Shown: in pieces, positions 34,103 through 45,216 of the stretch
Layout: each line of letters starts with the position of its first letter
Position numbering within the stretch: the stretch's first letter is position 1
Assembly (NCBI GenBank): GCA_029204225.1
Contig: CM055099.1
Span: 59,417,010-59,481,009, forward strand
Source of the DNA: Diphasiastrum complanatum
Lineage: Eukaryota > Streptophyta > Lycopodiopsida > Lycopodiales > Lycopodiaceae
Direction: 5' to 3'
Length of the DNA: 64,000 bases
The notes under the pieces: model-generated
Database searches by the model: none
What the model saw: the letters and a program-made list of their open reading frames with translations, nothing else
What the model was told of the DNA's origin: nothing
Translations under genes and position numbers: made by a program

Positions 34103-37030
34103 TTAGAGAGAATGATCATACTCACTCATAACAAAGTTTTGAGAAAGTAAGAAGGAATTGAGCTTAGCATACCAACTCCTTGGTGCTTGCTTTAGCCCAT
34201 ACAAACTCTTTTGGAGATAGCACACATGATTAGGCTCATCATGTGAAACATAGCCCTCGGGTTGCTCCATGTAAATATCTTCTTCAAGATCACCATTCAA
34301 GAAGGCATTAGTAACATCCATTTGCCACATATCCCAATCATAAAGAGTTGCAAGAGAGATTAGGATTCGAATAGTTACCATCTTTGCCACGGGTGCAAAG
34401 GTCTCATCATAGTCAATACCATATTCTTGAGCATACCCCTTTGCCACCAACCTTGCCTTGTACTTGTTGATTGATCCATCTTGATTTGTCTTGATCTTGA
34501 AGATCCACTTACAACCAATTGCCTTCTTGTCCTTTGGAAGCTTTACCAACCTCCATGTGTTGCTTTTGATGAGTGCTTGATGCTCATGATCCATGGCTTG
34601 GATCCATTCCTTCTTTTGAATTGCTTCACCTACACAAGTTGGTTCATCAAAAGAGGTAAGAAAAGCAAAGTTAGAGTTGTCCACCACTTGCTTTCCTTTT
34701 TCATCATAGGTTAGCCTTGATGGCTTAGCCCTTTGCCTTTGAGTCTTCCTTGAAGTTTGCTTTGGAGTGGCATCTCCATCTTCATCCAAGACATCTTGCA
34801 CATCATGATGATTAGTAGGCACATCAACATCAACATCAACAACATTGGAAACATTCTCTTCATGAAAGATGACATCCCTACTTATGACAACTTTCTTTGT
34901 AGAAGGAATGTACACTTTGTAAGCCTTGCTTACTTCACTATAGCCAACAAACACACCCTTCTTTGATGAAGGATCTTCTTTAGTTCTATCATCAAGTGTG
35001 ATATTGACAAAACATGTACATCCAAAGATCCTACAATGCTTGACACTCGGCCTTCTACCATAAAGAACCTCATGAGGAGTTTTACCATCCAAGGAAGCAC
35101 TTGTCCATCTATTACATAGATAGTTAGCACATGCTAAAGCTTCCCCCCAAAAAGACTTAGCAAGATTAGCATGTAGTCTCATTGCCTTGGCACATTCACA
35201 AAGGGTTCTATTCTTCCTCTCGGCCACTCCATTCTGTTGTGGAGTCCTAGGACTAGACATCTCCCTCTTAATCCCATGTGCTATACAAAAGTCTTTGAAC
35301 CTATTTGAGGTGTATTCCCCTCCATTATCAGATCTTAAGCATTTGATCTTTGTATTGAATTGGTTTTCCATTTCATTCTTGAACTTGACAAATGCAGCAA
35401 ACACTTCATCCTTACTTTTAAGAAGATAGATCCAAGTATACCTACTAAAGTCATCAATGAAAGTTGCATACATCTTTGCCCCACCATTGCTAGTTGTACT
35501 AGAAGAATGAATATCAGAATGCACAAGTTGAAAAGCTTCTTTAGATCTAGAAGTAGATCTAGAATAAGCAAGTCTATGAGATTTGGACAAGGCACAATGT
35601 TCACAAACACTATTGTTTGCAACAAGACTTTTAGGGAGACCAAGAACAAGCTCTTTCTTTGCCATTACCTCCAAAGATTTGAAGTTGGGATGGCCCAACC
35701 TCTTGTGCCAAAATTGTTGGTTTGTCAATTGCTCCCTAGCCATACATCCTTCATGATTAGAGATCACACATGCATCAAGCTTGAAAAGTTTACCATGCCT
35801 CCTACCTTGAGCAATCAAGGATCCACATTTACTTATCAAACATGCATCTCCAATGAACTCCACATCAAGTCCTTTGTCAATCATTTGACTTACACTAAGC
35901 AAATTCTTAGTGATTGAAGGAATGTACAAAACATTTTCAAGATTTGCTTTCCTATTTGTTGAAAGGGAAATAGGAATAGTGCCTATGCCTTTGATGTCAC
36001 ATTGACCATCATTTGCAGTGTAGATGATGTTACCTTCTCCCTCATAAGACAATAAGGATGTAAAGTATTCCTTATGTCTTGTCATGTGAGATGAGGCTCC
36101 ACTATCAATCCACCAAGGATCATTATCATCTATGTTGGCTAACAAACTTGAAGTCATAACAAGTGATTCACATGTGTTATGTTCTTCCTCATCTATTGTA
36201 AGATTTCCTTGCCTCTCTCCTTGCTCTCTTTTCTTCTTATAACATTCATTTGCAAAATGACCTTTTATCCCACAATAAAAGCACTTGAACTTTGACTTAT
36301 TGTTCTTAGTAGAAGAGGAAGAGGAAGAGTGATCATCATGATCAAAGTTACCACCTTTGGACCATTTCCCTTTGCCTTTACCTTTGCCCTTGAATTTGCC
36401 TTTTGTGAAGAAAGCCTCTTCACCTCCACCTTGCAAGGATGCACCATCAAGCTTTGATTGCAACCTATGTTCTTCAGCCAATAAGATTTCTTGCAAGTCA
36501 ACCACACTTGGCAAGACTCTTTGAATGGCAAAACTTTGCACAAGGTTAGCATGTTCATTTAGCAAACCATTCAACATAACTTGGACTATTTCACCATCTT
36601 TTATGTTCTCATCAATGCATGCTAAATCATCACTTAGGGACTTAACTCTCAAGATAAATGCATGAGCACTTTCACCCTCTCTTTGCCTACTAGAAAATAT
36701 TTGTCTCCTTAGGGTCAATACCCTAGATGTGGACTTTGATTCAAAGAGCTTCTTTAAGGCATTCCATGCCTCACTTGCACTTTGACACTTTCCAACTTCC
36801 TTGAGAAGTTCATTTGTAACATTCATTTTAATGATATGAAGAGCCCTTTTGGCCTTCTTATCAAACCTTTGTTGCTCTTGAAGTGTGAGAGGTCTCTCTT
36901 CAATTTCTGCAACTATGTCCATGAGTTCATTCAACTCAAGTAAGGACTCCATCCTCACTTTCCAAGTAGAGTAGTTTGATGAACTCAACCTTTCACTAGA
37001 CTCTAGCATGATCCCACCATTGGAAGCCAT
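34103..37030 (-). CDS. Young Copia gag-pol, part 1: gag, protease, integrase, RT start
   Basis: An uninterrupted 975-codon frame from ATG at 37030. Domains: gag with the MLESSERLSSSNYSTWKVRM start and UBN2-like core (residues about 1-200), Lys/Gly-rich basic stretch (205-240), zinc knuckle CFYCGIKGHFANEC (about 250-263), protease WWIDSGASSHMT (about 306-317), integrase zinc domain HKRLGHPN ... CEHC, core with HSDI, RSDNGGEY and GVAERKNRT giving the D, D and E, then RT start (IQAMDHEHQALI, CKWIFKIKTNQDG, YKARLVAKGYAQEYG, FLNGDLEEDIYMEQP) up to SEYDHSL and TAA. Families of this type make one polyprotein; here the stop falls shortly before the RT catalytic Asp pair, so reverse transcriptase would be truncated. 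The other catalytic residues look intact. Not likely autonomous, but a possible source of gag and integrase. Confidence 0.93.
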   Translation of the reverse strand: MASNGGIMLESSERLSSSNYSTWKVRMESLLELNELMDIVAEIEERPLTLQEQQRFDKKAKRALHIIKMNVTNELLKEVGKCQSASEAWNALKKLFESKSTSRVLTLRRQIFSSRQREGESAHAFILRVKSLSDDLACIDENIKDGEIVQVMLNGLLNEHANLVQSFAIQRVLPSVVDLQEILLAEEHRLQSKLDGASLQGGGEEAFFTKGKFKGKGKGKGKWSKGGNFDHDDHSSSSSSTKNNKSKFKCFYCGIKGHFANECYKKKREQGERQGNLTIDEEEHNTCESLVMTSSLLANIDDNDPWWIDSGASSHMTRHKEYFTSLLSYEGEGNIIYTANDGQCDIKGIGTIPISLSTNRKANLENVLYIPSITKNLLSVSQMIDKGLDVEFIGDACLISKCGSLIAQGRRHGKLFKLDACVISNHEGCMAREQLTNQQFWHKRLGHPNFKSLEVMAKKELVLGLPKSLVANNSVCEHCALSKSHRLAYSRSTSRSKEAFQLVHSDIHSSSTTSNGGAKMYATFIDDFSRYTWIYLLKSKDEVFAAFVKFKNEMENQFNTKIKCLRSDNGGEYTSNRFKDFCIAHGIKREMSSPRTPQQNGVAERKNRTLCECAKAMRLHANLAKSFWGEALACANYLCNRWTSASLDGKTPHEVLYGRRPSVKHCRIFGCTCFVNITLDDRTKEDPSSKKGVFVGYSEVSKAYKVYIPSTKKVVISRDVIFHEENVSNVVDVDVDVPTNHHDVQDVLDEDGDATPKQTSRKTQRQRAKPSRLTYDEKGKQVVDNSNFAFLTSFDEPTCVGEAIQKKEWIQAMDHEHQALIKSNTWRLVKLPKDKKAIGCKWIFKIKTNQDGSINKYKARLVAKGYAQEYGIDYDETFAPVAKMVTIRILISLATLYDWDMWQMDVTNAFLNGDLEEDIYMEQPEGYVSHDEPNHVCYLQKSLYGLKQAPRSWYAKLNSFLLSQNFVMSEYDHSL

Positions 37031-38190
37031 GATTCTAATGTTTCTTCAACTTTTAGGTTCTGTCCTAAAGCACTTAGCACTCACTTTTCTCTCAACAAAT
37101 GATAGATAAAGAGATCTATGAAGATTTAGGACCCTAAAACACTTCTATCTTGAACCTAGATGGTTTCCAAGCATAGAAAGGAAGATTGAAACACATGCAA
37201 CACTTTGCACACACTAAGAATGGATTACAAAATCAAACCAACCTGAACACACTCTTGCTTAAGCTCTCAAACTTTCCAGCAAGTGACCAAATCAAGTTAT
37301 GGTGTGAAGAGTTACTTGCATTCTTAGAAAATACCCAAAACTAGGATGCCAAGATTACCTAGTAATGAACAAACTTGATCAACATATGATCAACACACTA
37401 AGATATTGATTCAACCTGTAAAACCACATGTAAACCACACTTCTAAAAGTTTATAAACTCCAGCAAGTGATAAATACAAGATTTAGAGGTGAATGAATGA
37501 GCACACTTAGTGAATCACAAGACTAGCTTCACTATCTTGTCAAATCTTGGTGTTTAGATGTAGATCTAAGATCACTTCACATGAGAATGTTCCTCAACCT
37601 GTTAAGAACCTGAAAACACACTTGCATAATGGTTAACACCTTCCAGCAAATGCTCCAATCAAATTACATAAGGAGAGTTACTTACATGCTCAACAAAGTA
37701 CACCAAAATTTATGCCAAAATTGATGACAATCTTTACAATATGCTCTTCACAATGGAGCTTACAATATGTTCACCCAAAAAAGGGGATCTTTCATCCAAA
37801 TGGGAGCTTTGCTCAGCCTTTAGGAGAATTACAACTCACTCAAAAGAGCATTTGTCATCCACTTAAGGAGAAGTTTCATCCACTTAAGGAGAGTGTTCAT
37901 CCAAGAATGGAGATTGTCAACAATAGGATTGAAAAGAACATTGTTAGTATTGAATATGCACAAGCCTCACAATCACAAATGATTAGGTGTTATGATCTGA
38001 TCCAAAATAGTTTCTTTTCAGCCTCTGATCTTCAATAGACCTGAAATATGATTTTGATCCACAAGTTCAACTCACAAAACAAAGGTTAGTAAGATTTGAT
38101 CAACAAAGCAATGCAAAATCATGCTAGAACTTGATCAAACATCCAAATATCACCAAAAATGGAATACTTACTGTAAATAGAAGCCAACCA
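37031..38190 (-). other. Young Copia leader
   Basis: 1.16 kb between primer site and gag start. A 327-bp plus-strand frame (37712-38038) is a by-product: it reflects short tandem units around 37855-37905 (CATCCACTTAAGGAGA-type). Related leader sequence occurs at 57410-57850 (shared GCACTTAGCACTCACTT). Confidence 0.75.
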
Positions 38191-38202
38191 GCTCTGATAC
38201 CA
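38191..38202 (-). other. Primer-binding site, tRNA-iMet
   Basis: The reverse complement is TGGTATCAGAGC, directly adjacent to the 5' LTR at 38203. Confidence 0.92.
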
Positions 38203-38857
38203 TGTGAAAAATACAGATCCTAAGTGGATCTAAACTCCAAGATCATTGGCTTGAATGCTTGCACTCCAAACTACATAAGCTAGGAATTGGCAACACATTC
38301 TATGCTACCTAGAATGCAAAGAACTTGATCAAAAAGCATTTATCACAAATGGAAACTTCCATAAACATCAAGTGTGGCCCAAAATAGCATTATACAGTCC
38401 ATAATACATCAGCCTACCACTTTTGGAAAGCACCTAAGATCATACACAATAGCTTGAAGACAATACACACAACAATGCTCTCAATGGAGGAAGAAACAAT
38501 GACAATGATCTATTGATCTCAATGAAGCATACAAAAGGTTTCTCCAACCTGTTCTCCACGACTTCCCTACTATTTATGGATGAGGAAGATGACTCTCTCT
38601 CCTCTCTCTAGAAGGTACTTGACCCTAGATATTCCCTATATAGGAAAAATAGCTAAAAATGGCTTATATGACCAAAATACATCAAAATGGTCTCATTTTG
38701 AAGGGTATGAAGTTTGAAACTTCATCATACTGAAAAAATACAGTAAATAAAAACATTGTGGCCTGGTTCACACGTGTGAAACTCCAGAACCAAAACTATT
38801 CACAATTTTAGCCAATTTAGGCCTCAAACTAGCTAGGAAATGTTGACAATTTTCACA
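38203..38857 (-). repeat. 5' LTR of the young Copia
   Basis: 655 bp; promoter-bearing for the minus strand. A TATA-like CCTATATAGG lies at 38635-38644 and CACACGTGTG at 38769-38778, upstream of the TATA in transcription direction. Confidence 0.95.
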
Positions 38858-38862
38858 CCACC
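38858..38862 (+). repeat. Target-site duplication, right
   Basis: CCACC directly after the LTR, matching 32422-32426. Confidence 0.9.
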
Positions 38863-39240
38863 TCTATTGGATAAAGACAAAGGAAAAGTCAAGAATGATT
38901 CTTCAAGTCAGACTTTCAGCAAGACATCATCGTCTAGGAAGTCTTCACCTATGAAGAAAGAATTATCATCTCGAAAGTCATCACCTCCACGATCAATTCC
39001 TACTAAGAAGGCTAAACGAAGACCCAAGACAAGTCCTTTTGAAAAAGAACAAGCAAATGTAGTCCAGCATGATATGCCAGAGCATTTTAAACATTATACA
39101 CTGGATGATGTGGTTGTTATGTTACCTAAAGCACATCGTGAACCTGAAGAACACATACCGAAATTTAAAGAGGTTTACGATGGCCCAACTAGGACGCAAC
39201 CAATGAATCTTGCCGAACCAGGAGAACCGAAAAGATTGTA
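38863..39240 (+). pseudogene. Gypsy protease-RT spacer, right of the nested insertion
   Basis: The host Gypsy coding region resumes: a Ser/Lys-rich linker with four SxxKSSP-like repeats, then HYTLDDVVVMLPKAHREPEE. The latter matches KDYTIEDVTIQLPQAQREP in the right-hand Gypsy (about 60636), marking the start of the conserved pre-RT region. Confidence 0.75.
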
Positions 39241-39243
39241 CAA

Positions 39244-40631
39244 GTGGGATCACAACTTACTCCTGAACAATATCAAGCACTCCGCTTGTTACTTATTAAG
39301 TATCAAGATTGCTTTGCATGGACTTATCAAGATTTGAAGGATATTCCGACATCAGTGATTGAACATACCATACCTTTAGTACCTGATGCAGTTCCAAAGG
39401 TTACAAAGTTCTATCGCTGTAATCCTAATGTGGCAGATCTGATAAAGAAAGAACTTCAGAGATTTCTTGATGCCGATTTCATTTATGAGATGGAGCACAC
39501 TGAATGGATTTTACCAATTGTCATTGTTCCTAAGAAAAATGGAAAATTGAGGATCTGTGTGAATCTCAAAGCATTGAATAAAGTGACATGGAAGGATCAC
39601 TTTCCGTTGCCTTTTATTGAAAGCATTTTGGATCGTCTTGCTGGAGCAGAAGCTTATAATTTCCTGGACGGATTTAGTGGTTACAACCAGGTTAAGATTG
39701 CCCCTATCGATCGCCACAAAACTGCTTTTGCAACAGAATGGGGCACCTATGTTTACAAAGTAATGTCGTTTGGACTCTGTAATACACCAAGTTCATTCCA
39801 AAGAGTAATGCATTTTGTGTTTAAAGATTATCTGCAGAAATTCCTTGAAATTTACTTGGACGACTTGGGAGTTCATAGTACAGATACAGACCACCTGGAT
39901 CGATAAGAGAGAGTATTTGAAAGATGCCGCAAATATTAGATTTATCTAAATCCGGAAAAATGTCAGATATGGGTTTCGCACGGAGTTGTGCTTGGACATG
40001 TGATATCAAGACATAGTATTGCCACAAATTATTCTTAGATCAAATTTATTGTGGAATTGCCACCGTCGGCAACAATTCGAGGAGTTTATGTGTTTATGGG
40101 TCATGCGAACTACTATCGAATTTTTATTATCTTCTTTGCGGATTTAGCATGACCTATATACAAACTAGCTATTGTTCTTATTTGGACAGTAGAGCGTTAA
40201 AAGCCTTTGAAAAGTTAAAAAAAGCATTAACTTCAGCACCGATACTGCATTCTCCAGATTGGACGATAAAGTTTCATGTTCATACGGATGTCTCAAAATA
40301 CGCCATTGGATCAGTTTTGACGCAGCTAGGTGACTATAAGAAGAATTATCCTATACGATTTGCAAGCAGACAACTTACAGATCCAGAGAAGAATTATACA
40401 ACAACAGAACGTGAAGCGCTAGCCATGATTTTTTCTGTTTGGAAATTTCGTCACTACCTCATGGAAATGCAGTTTGCATTTTATACGGATCATCAACCGT
40501 TACTTTACTTGGTGAACAAGACATGCAATACTGGACGTATTGCAAGATGGTTATTCTTATTGACTGAATTTGACTTTCAGATTGTGGTTCGAAAGGGAAA
40601 GCAACATTATCTAGCCGATCACATTTCGTGA
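39244..40631 (+). pseudogene. Gypsy reverse transcriptase-RNase H
   Basis: The RT frame (39244-39906) contains FYRCNPNVADLIKKELQRFL, PIVIVPKKNGKLRICVNLKAL, DHFPLPFIESILDRL, FLDGFSGYNQ, VMSFGLCNTPSSFQRVM and the catalytic box IYLDDLGVHS. A stop at 39904 and a frameshift lead into RNase H (40149-40631): KFHVHTDVSKYAIGSVL, NYTTTEREALAMIFSVWKFR, FYTDHQPLLYLVNK, RKGKQHYLADHIS. The two acidic RT residues (DD) are kept. Sequence style (YRCNP, FLDGFSGYNQ) fits the Tat/Athila side of plant Gypsy; this placement is inference. It is broken by stops, hence inactive. Confidence 0.88.
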
Positions 40632-40634
40632 ATT

Positions 40635-41640
40635 GAATCTGCACCAGTTAATACTGAAGTGGATGATGAATTGCCAGATGCTGCGTTGTTCTATGTTGAA
40701 GCAGGACCTGAGTGGGTGGCAGATATTGTTGAGTACCTGACGCTAGGACAACCAAATGACTCTTTGACAAAAGTACAGAAGAGACAATTGATTCATAAGA
40801 CTCAACCTTATCAATTAATTGCAGGACAATTGTACCATCGTGGATCAGATAATATTTTACGAAGGTGTGTTTTACCACAGAAGTACCAGATTTAATCATG
40901 TTTTCACATGATGGCATGGGTGGAGGACACTTCTCTACAAATATTACTGTTTGCAAACTTTTGCAATCCGGTTGTTGGTGGCCTACGTTTCATAAAGACA
41001 CAGAAAATTTTATTCAAACATGTGATGTTTGCCAGTGAGCACGACAGCCTACTCGACAAAATTATGAACCCTTGCATCCGGTTTTATCACAAGCACCGTT
41101 TGAAAAATGGGGACTGGATTATGGCGGTCCTATTCATCCTGCCGCGCAAGGGTCTCAGGCCCGATACATTATCGTCGCAACTGATTATATGACCAAGTGG
41201 GTTGAAGCCAAAGTTGTCAAAGTGGCTAATGCAAAATCTACGGCCAAGTTTCTATATGAAAAAATTATAATCAGATTTAGATGTCCGATCGAAATTGTTA
41301 GTGACCGGAGTACACACTTTCTTAATCAAACAATATAGTGTTTATTGGAAGATTTTTTCGTTATACATAGATTTAGTACTCCCTACTATCCCAGAGGGAA
41401 TGGCCAAGCTGAATCTTCCAATAAGATTCTTTGTACCATGTTGACAGAGACAGTTGAAGCAAGTCGGTCCGATTGGGAACATAAACTGTATGCAGCATTA
41501 TGGGCATTCAGAACCGCTTACAAAAATAGTACAAATCAAACACCTTTTCAATTGGTTTATGGTCAAGATGCTGTTATGCCAATTGAATTTTTAATCCCAT
41601 CTTTATGCATAGCAGCCACATTCTAGATCTAACACTATAA
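40635..41640 (+). pseudogene. Gypsy integrase
   Basis: Reading on: DDELPDAALFYVEA and GQLYHRGSDNILRRC (40659-40895), a frameshifted HHCC zinc domain (about 40895-41045), and the core with FEKWGLDYGGP (first Asp), CPIEIVSDRSTHFLNQ (second Asp), a stop at 41336-41338, then YYPRGNGQAESSNKIL (Glu), WEHKLYAALWAFRTAYK and TPFQLVYGQDAVMPIEF. All three catalytic acids are recognisable. The C-terminal domain is lost by about 41640, where the sequence becomes unrecognisable; no 3' LTR is found. Confidence 0.88.
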
Positions 41641-41997
41641 CTAAAGCTACATCCGACGAGCTTCTGTTCAGATCCACCCAACAGACCAGTTTTATAGAAT
41701 TACCTATTGTAAATCTAATTCTATTATAAAAATAATGTCAGCCAAATATTTCAAAAAAAAAAATCAAAACAAATAGAATCAAACCAATTCTCATGGAAAA
41801 TACACCAGAAGAACTTTTTAATGAGAACACACTGAACGATAATCAGAATGATGGAAGTAGACCTTTTCATCTTAAATCTTAGGTGAATCAAGATTCTGGG
41901 CCAATGAAGGGGGTACCACCCAAAATTGCAGTGCATACGATTCCATGGTAGGATGATACAACACCTATAAAGAAAAAACCTTATCGCACCAACCGTG
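41641..41997. other. Unassigned junction sequence
   Basis: Between the Gypsy integrase end and the next LTR. It may contain diverged element sequence, but nothing is recognisable. Confidence 0.35.
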
Positions 41998-42644
41998 TGT
42001 GAAAGATTCAACTAGTTTGATCATATTTGCTACATTTCTATATTTGGGAAATTGAGGCCAACTTTACACTAGACTTAGAGTTTGACTTTTCAAAGTTCAT
42101 TAGTCTCAATTTCATTTGAATAAACACTTTTTGAAAGTGTGGGAAAGTTAGAAGTCAAGTTTGTATATATTCAAATTTAAATGTTGGGTACATTGAATCT
42201 AGACCCAAAAATAGTAGGGTTTACATTTTGGAGGGAAAGCCAAGTAGCCATATAGGGTTTGGACCTACTATAAAAGGATATAACTAGTGGAGAGACATAT
42301 CTTCTCTCTTATCTATCTCATTTCATGCTTATACATGGTTCTCTTGGGTTCTACTATCTATTGGTGCACTATACTTGTGATTGCTTGCAATTCAATGTGT
42401 AGAATGATCTATACTTGCTATTTTTGGATCCACATGTGTGAAATATAGTAGCTTGCTAGTTTCTTATGGAAAACAACAGTGCTTTATGTTTTGATTCATG
42501 TTTGATCAAGTTCTATTAGAGTCTGCATCTAATTTTGTATGTAAATGCTGATTTTTCTACATTGGTAAGACTGGTGGAGTATCTTGTTTTGTAACCAAAG
42601 ATCTTTAGATGATTTGGATCTGAATTGATCCCAAATCTTTCACA
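41998..42644 (+). mobile_element. Copia 5' LTR (647 bp)
   Basis: It starts TGTGAAAGAT and ends ATCTTTCACA, a perfect 10-bp terminal inverted pair, followed directly by a primer site. TATA box CTATAAAAGG at about 42269. CACATGTGTG at 42431. The ends resemble those of the young Copia LTR. Confidence 0.8.
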
Positions 42645-42655
42645 TGTATCAGAGC
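42645..42655 (+). other. Degenerate primer-binding site
   Basis: TGTATCAGAGC; one base off the tRNA-Met complement TGGTATCAGAGC. Confidence 0.7.
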
Positions 42656-43243
42656 TTGTGTTTCAGGTTGTGAAGGAGGAAATCATATCTATCACTGATT
42701 TGGTGAAGATATCAAGGCTAGGACATGCTAGAGAGGATTCTACACCAACATCGAGTTTCTTGCATTTGTAGATTGGATCTTTTGTAGATCAAAACGTTAT
42801 ATAGGTTTATAAACTTGATCAATTTTTATTTTTAAATTCACATACTGGATTTGGCTGATTTTTGGATCATTGGATCAGCCTAAGTAGTGGATAATAGATT
42901 GCATATTAGATTTTCAGCATTTGCATGTAGATTTTGAGATATTCAAATTTTTGTGATTTTGTCAAAACCCTAATTTTGATTGGACCTCTAGATAGTGAGG
43001 TTGCTGGACTTCGTTTGAGTGTGTTAAAAATATTAGGAAGTGGCATGAGTCATTAGATTGAGGGTAGATCGTAAGTTGATCAAGATTTCATGATTATATG
43101 TGTTGATTTGCTTGGTATAAGTGCTAGAAGAGAATTGAGTAGTTTCCTATATTTGTGATTTCTCTTTGAAAACATTTGTTGTTGTTCAAAGGAATGCTTT
43201 TTGCACTGAAACAGGTTGAAAGAGAAGATCAGGTCATCGATAC
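42656..43243 (+). other. Copia leader
   Basis: T-rich untranslated region between primer site and gag start; no coding potential. Confidence 0.6.
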
Positions 43244-43500
43244 ATGGTAGCATCAAGTGGAGTCATGTTGGAAGCCAATGATAGGCTTACCTCAAGTGGA
43301 GTCATGTTGGAAGCCAATGATAGGCTTACCTCAAGTAACTATTCATTGTGGAAGGTGAGGATGGAATCACTTCTTGAGATGAATGATGTTTTGGATATTG
43401 TTGTAGGTTTGTATGAGAGACCAGCAACACAACAAGATTAAATGAGGTATGATAAGTGGGCCAAAAGGGCTCTACACATGATCAAGATGAATGTTAAGCC
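43244..43500 (+). pseudogene. Copia gag N-terminus with an exact 39-bp duplication
   Basis: The frame starts MVASSGVMLEANDRLT and repeats SSGVMLEANDRLT once more before NYSLWKVRMESLLEM, the standard Copia gag start. The 39-bp unit is duplicated exactly and in frame. A stop at 43439-43441 follows, then KRALHMIKMNV, and homology ends near 43500. The rest of the element is absent. The closest relative in the window is the gag at 37030. Confidence 0.85.
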
Positions 43501-44618
<1,118 letters not shown>

Positions 44619-45200
44619 GTGCATAAACTGAACGAAGTTGTTTTAATTTTCAGTTGGCAAGGGGATACTGATGAAATCTTGGAGGGGGGTGCTACCGAGA
44701 TTCGCCCAGCATCACCGGGAAGTGATGGGAGAAATACAAAAATTCAGCCAGCTTCACCTGGCAGTGATGACACTCTAGACTCAAACAAACTGTTGCAAAC
44801 CTTAGGCAAGGCAGTTTTAGAACTTCATTAGAGCAATAAACAACGGGATAAACAAATGCAAAATCTATTTAATCAACTACAAGCTATTAACTTAACAACT
44901 TGGGCTACCAACCGAAAATATTTTCCGGCGATAAAAAGTTTAAACGTCCGAAAGTTGTTGAAGACTGGATAAACCATTGGACAAGCTATTTTAGCTTGCA
45001 CAACGTCGCAGAAGATAAACGAATATCATCGGTTCTATTGTTCGTATGCATTGTGATGTTGTGGATGTGAATGTGTTTTCATGCTTTAACACTGAAAATT
45101 CGCATTAGGAACAAGAGCTTTTGCATGATTTGAAGCAAGAGTTTACGGAAGTTTTTCCGAAGTAGCTATCTTATGGACTACCACCCGTTCGGTCAGTAGA
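44619..45200 (+). pseudogene. Possible gag remnant of the second Gypsy element
   Basis: A 70-codon frame has two copies of an I(R/Q)PASPGSD motif. After its stop there is text like QEFTEVFPK and LPPVRSVDHKIDILP (about 45135-45220), the usual lead-in to Gypsy RT ('F..VFP..LP.LPP.R..DH.I.L.P'). Gag core and protease are not seen, so a large deletion lies between. Confidence 0.5.
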
Positions 45201-45216
45201 TCATAAGATAGATATT

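Larger units (their letters stand above)
32427..38857 (-). mobile_element. Nearly intact, young Copia element nested in Gypsy
   Basis: The complete structure is present: 655-bp LTRs (32427-33081 and 38203-38857) beginning TGTG and ending CACA, 5-bp CCACC target duplication, tRNA-Met primer site abutting the right LTR, purine tract abutting the left LTR, and a full gag-pol frame on the minus strand with one stop. By eye the LTRs differ at five sites (99.2% identical), indicating recent insertion. The host sequence on both sides belongs to one Gypsy element, so that element is older. LTRs of the same terminal type occur at 41998-42644, and related gag starts at 43244 and 57409. Confidence 0.95.

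Noticed and set aside
34481-35917. Plus-strand frames of 69-185 codons within the young Copia
   Set aside because: Antisense shadows of the 975-codon gag-pol frame.
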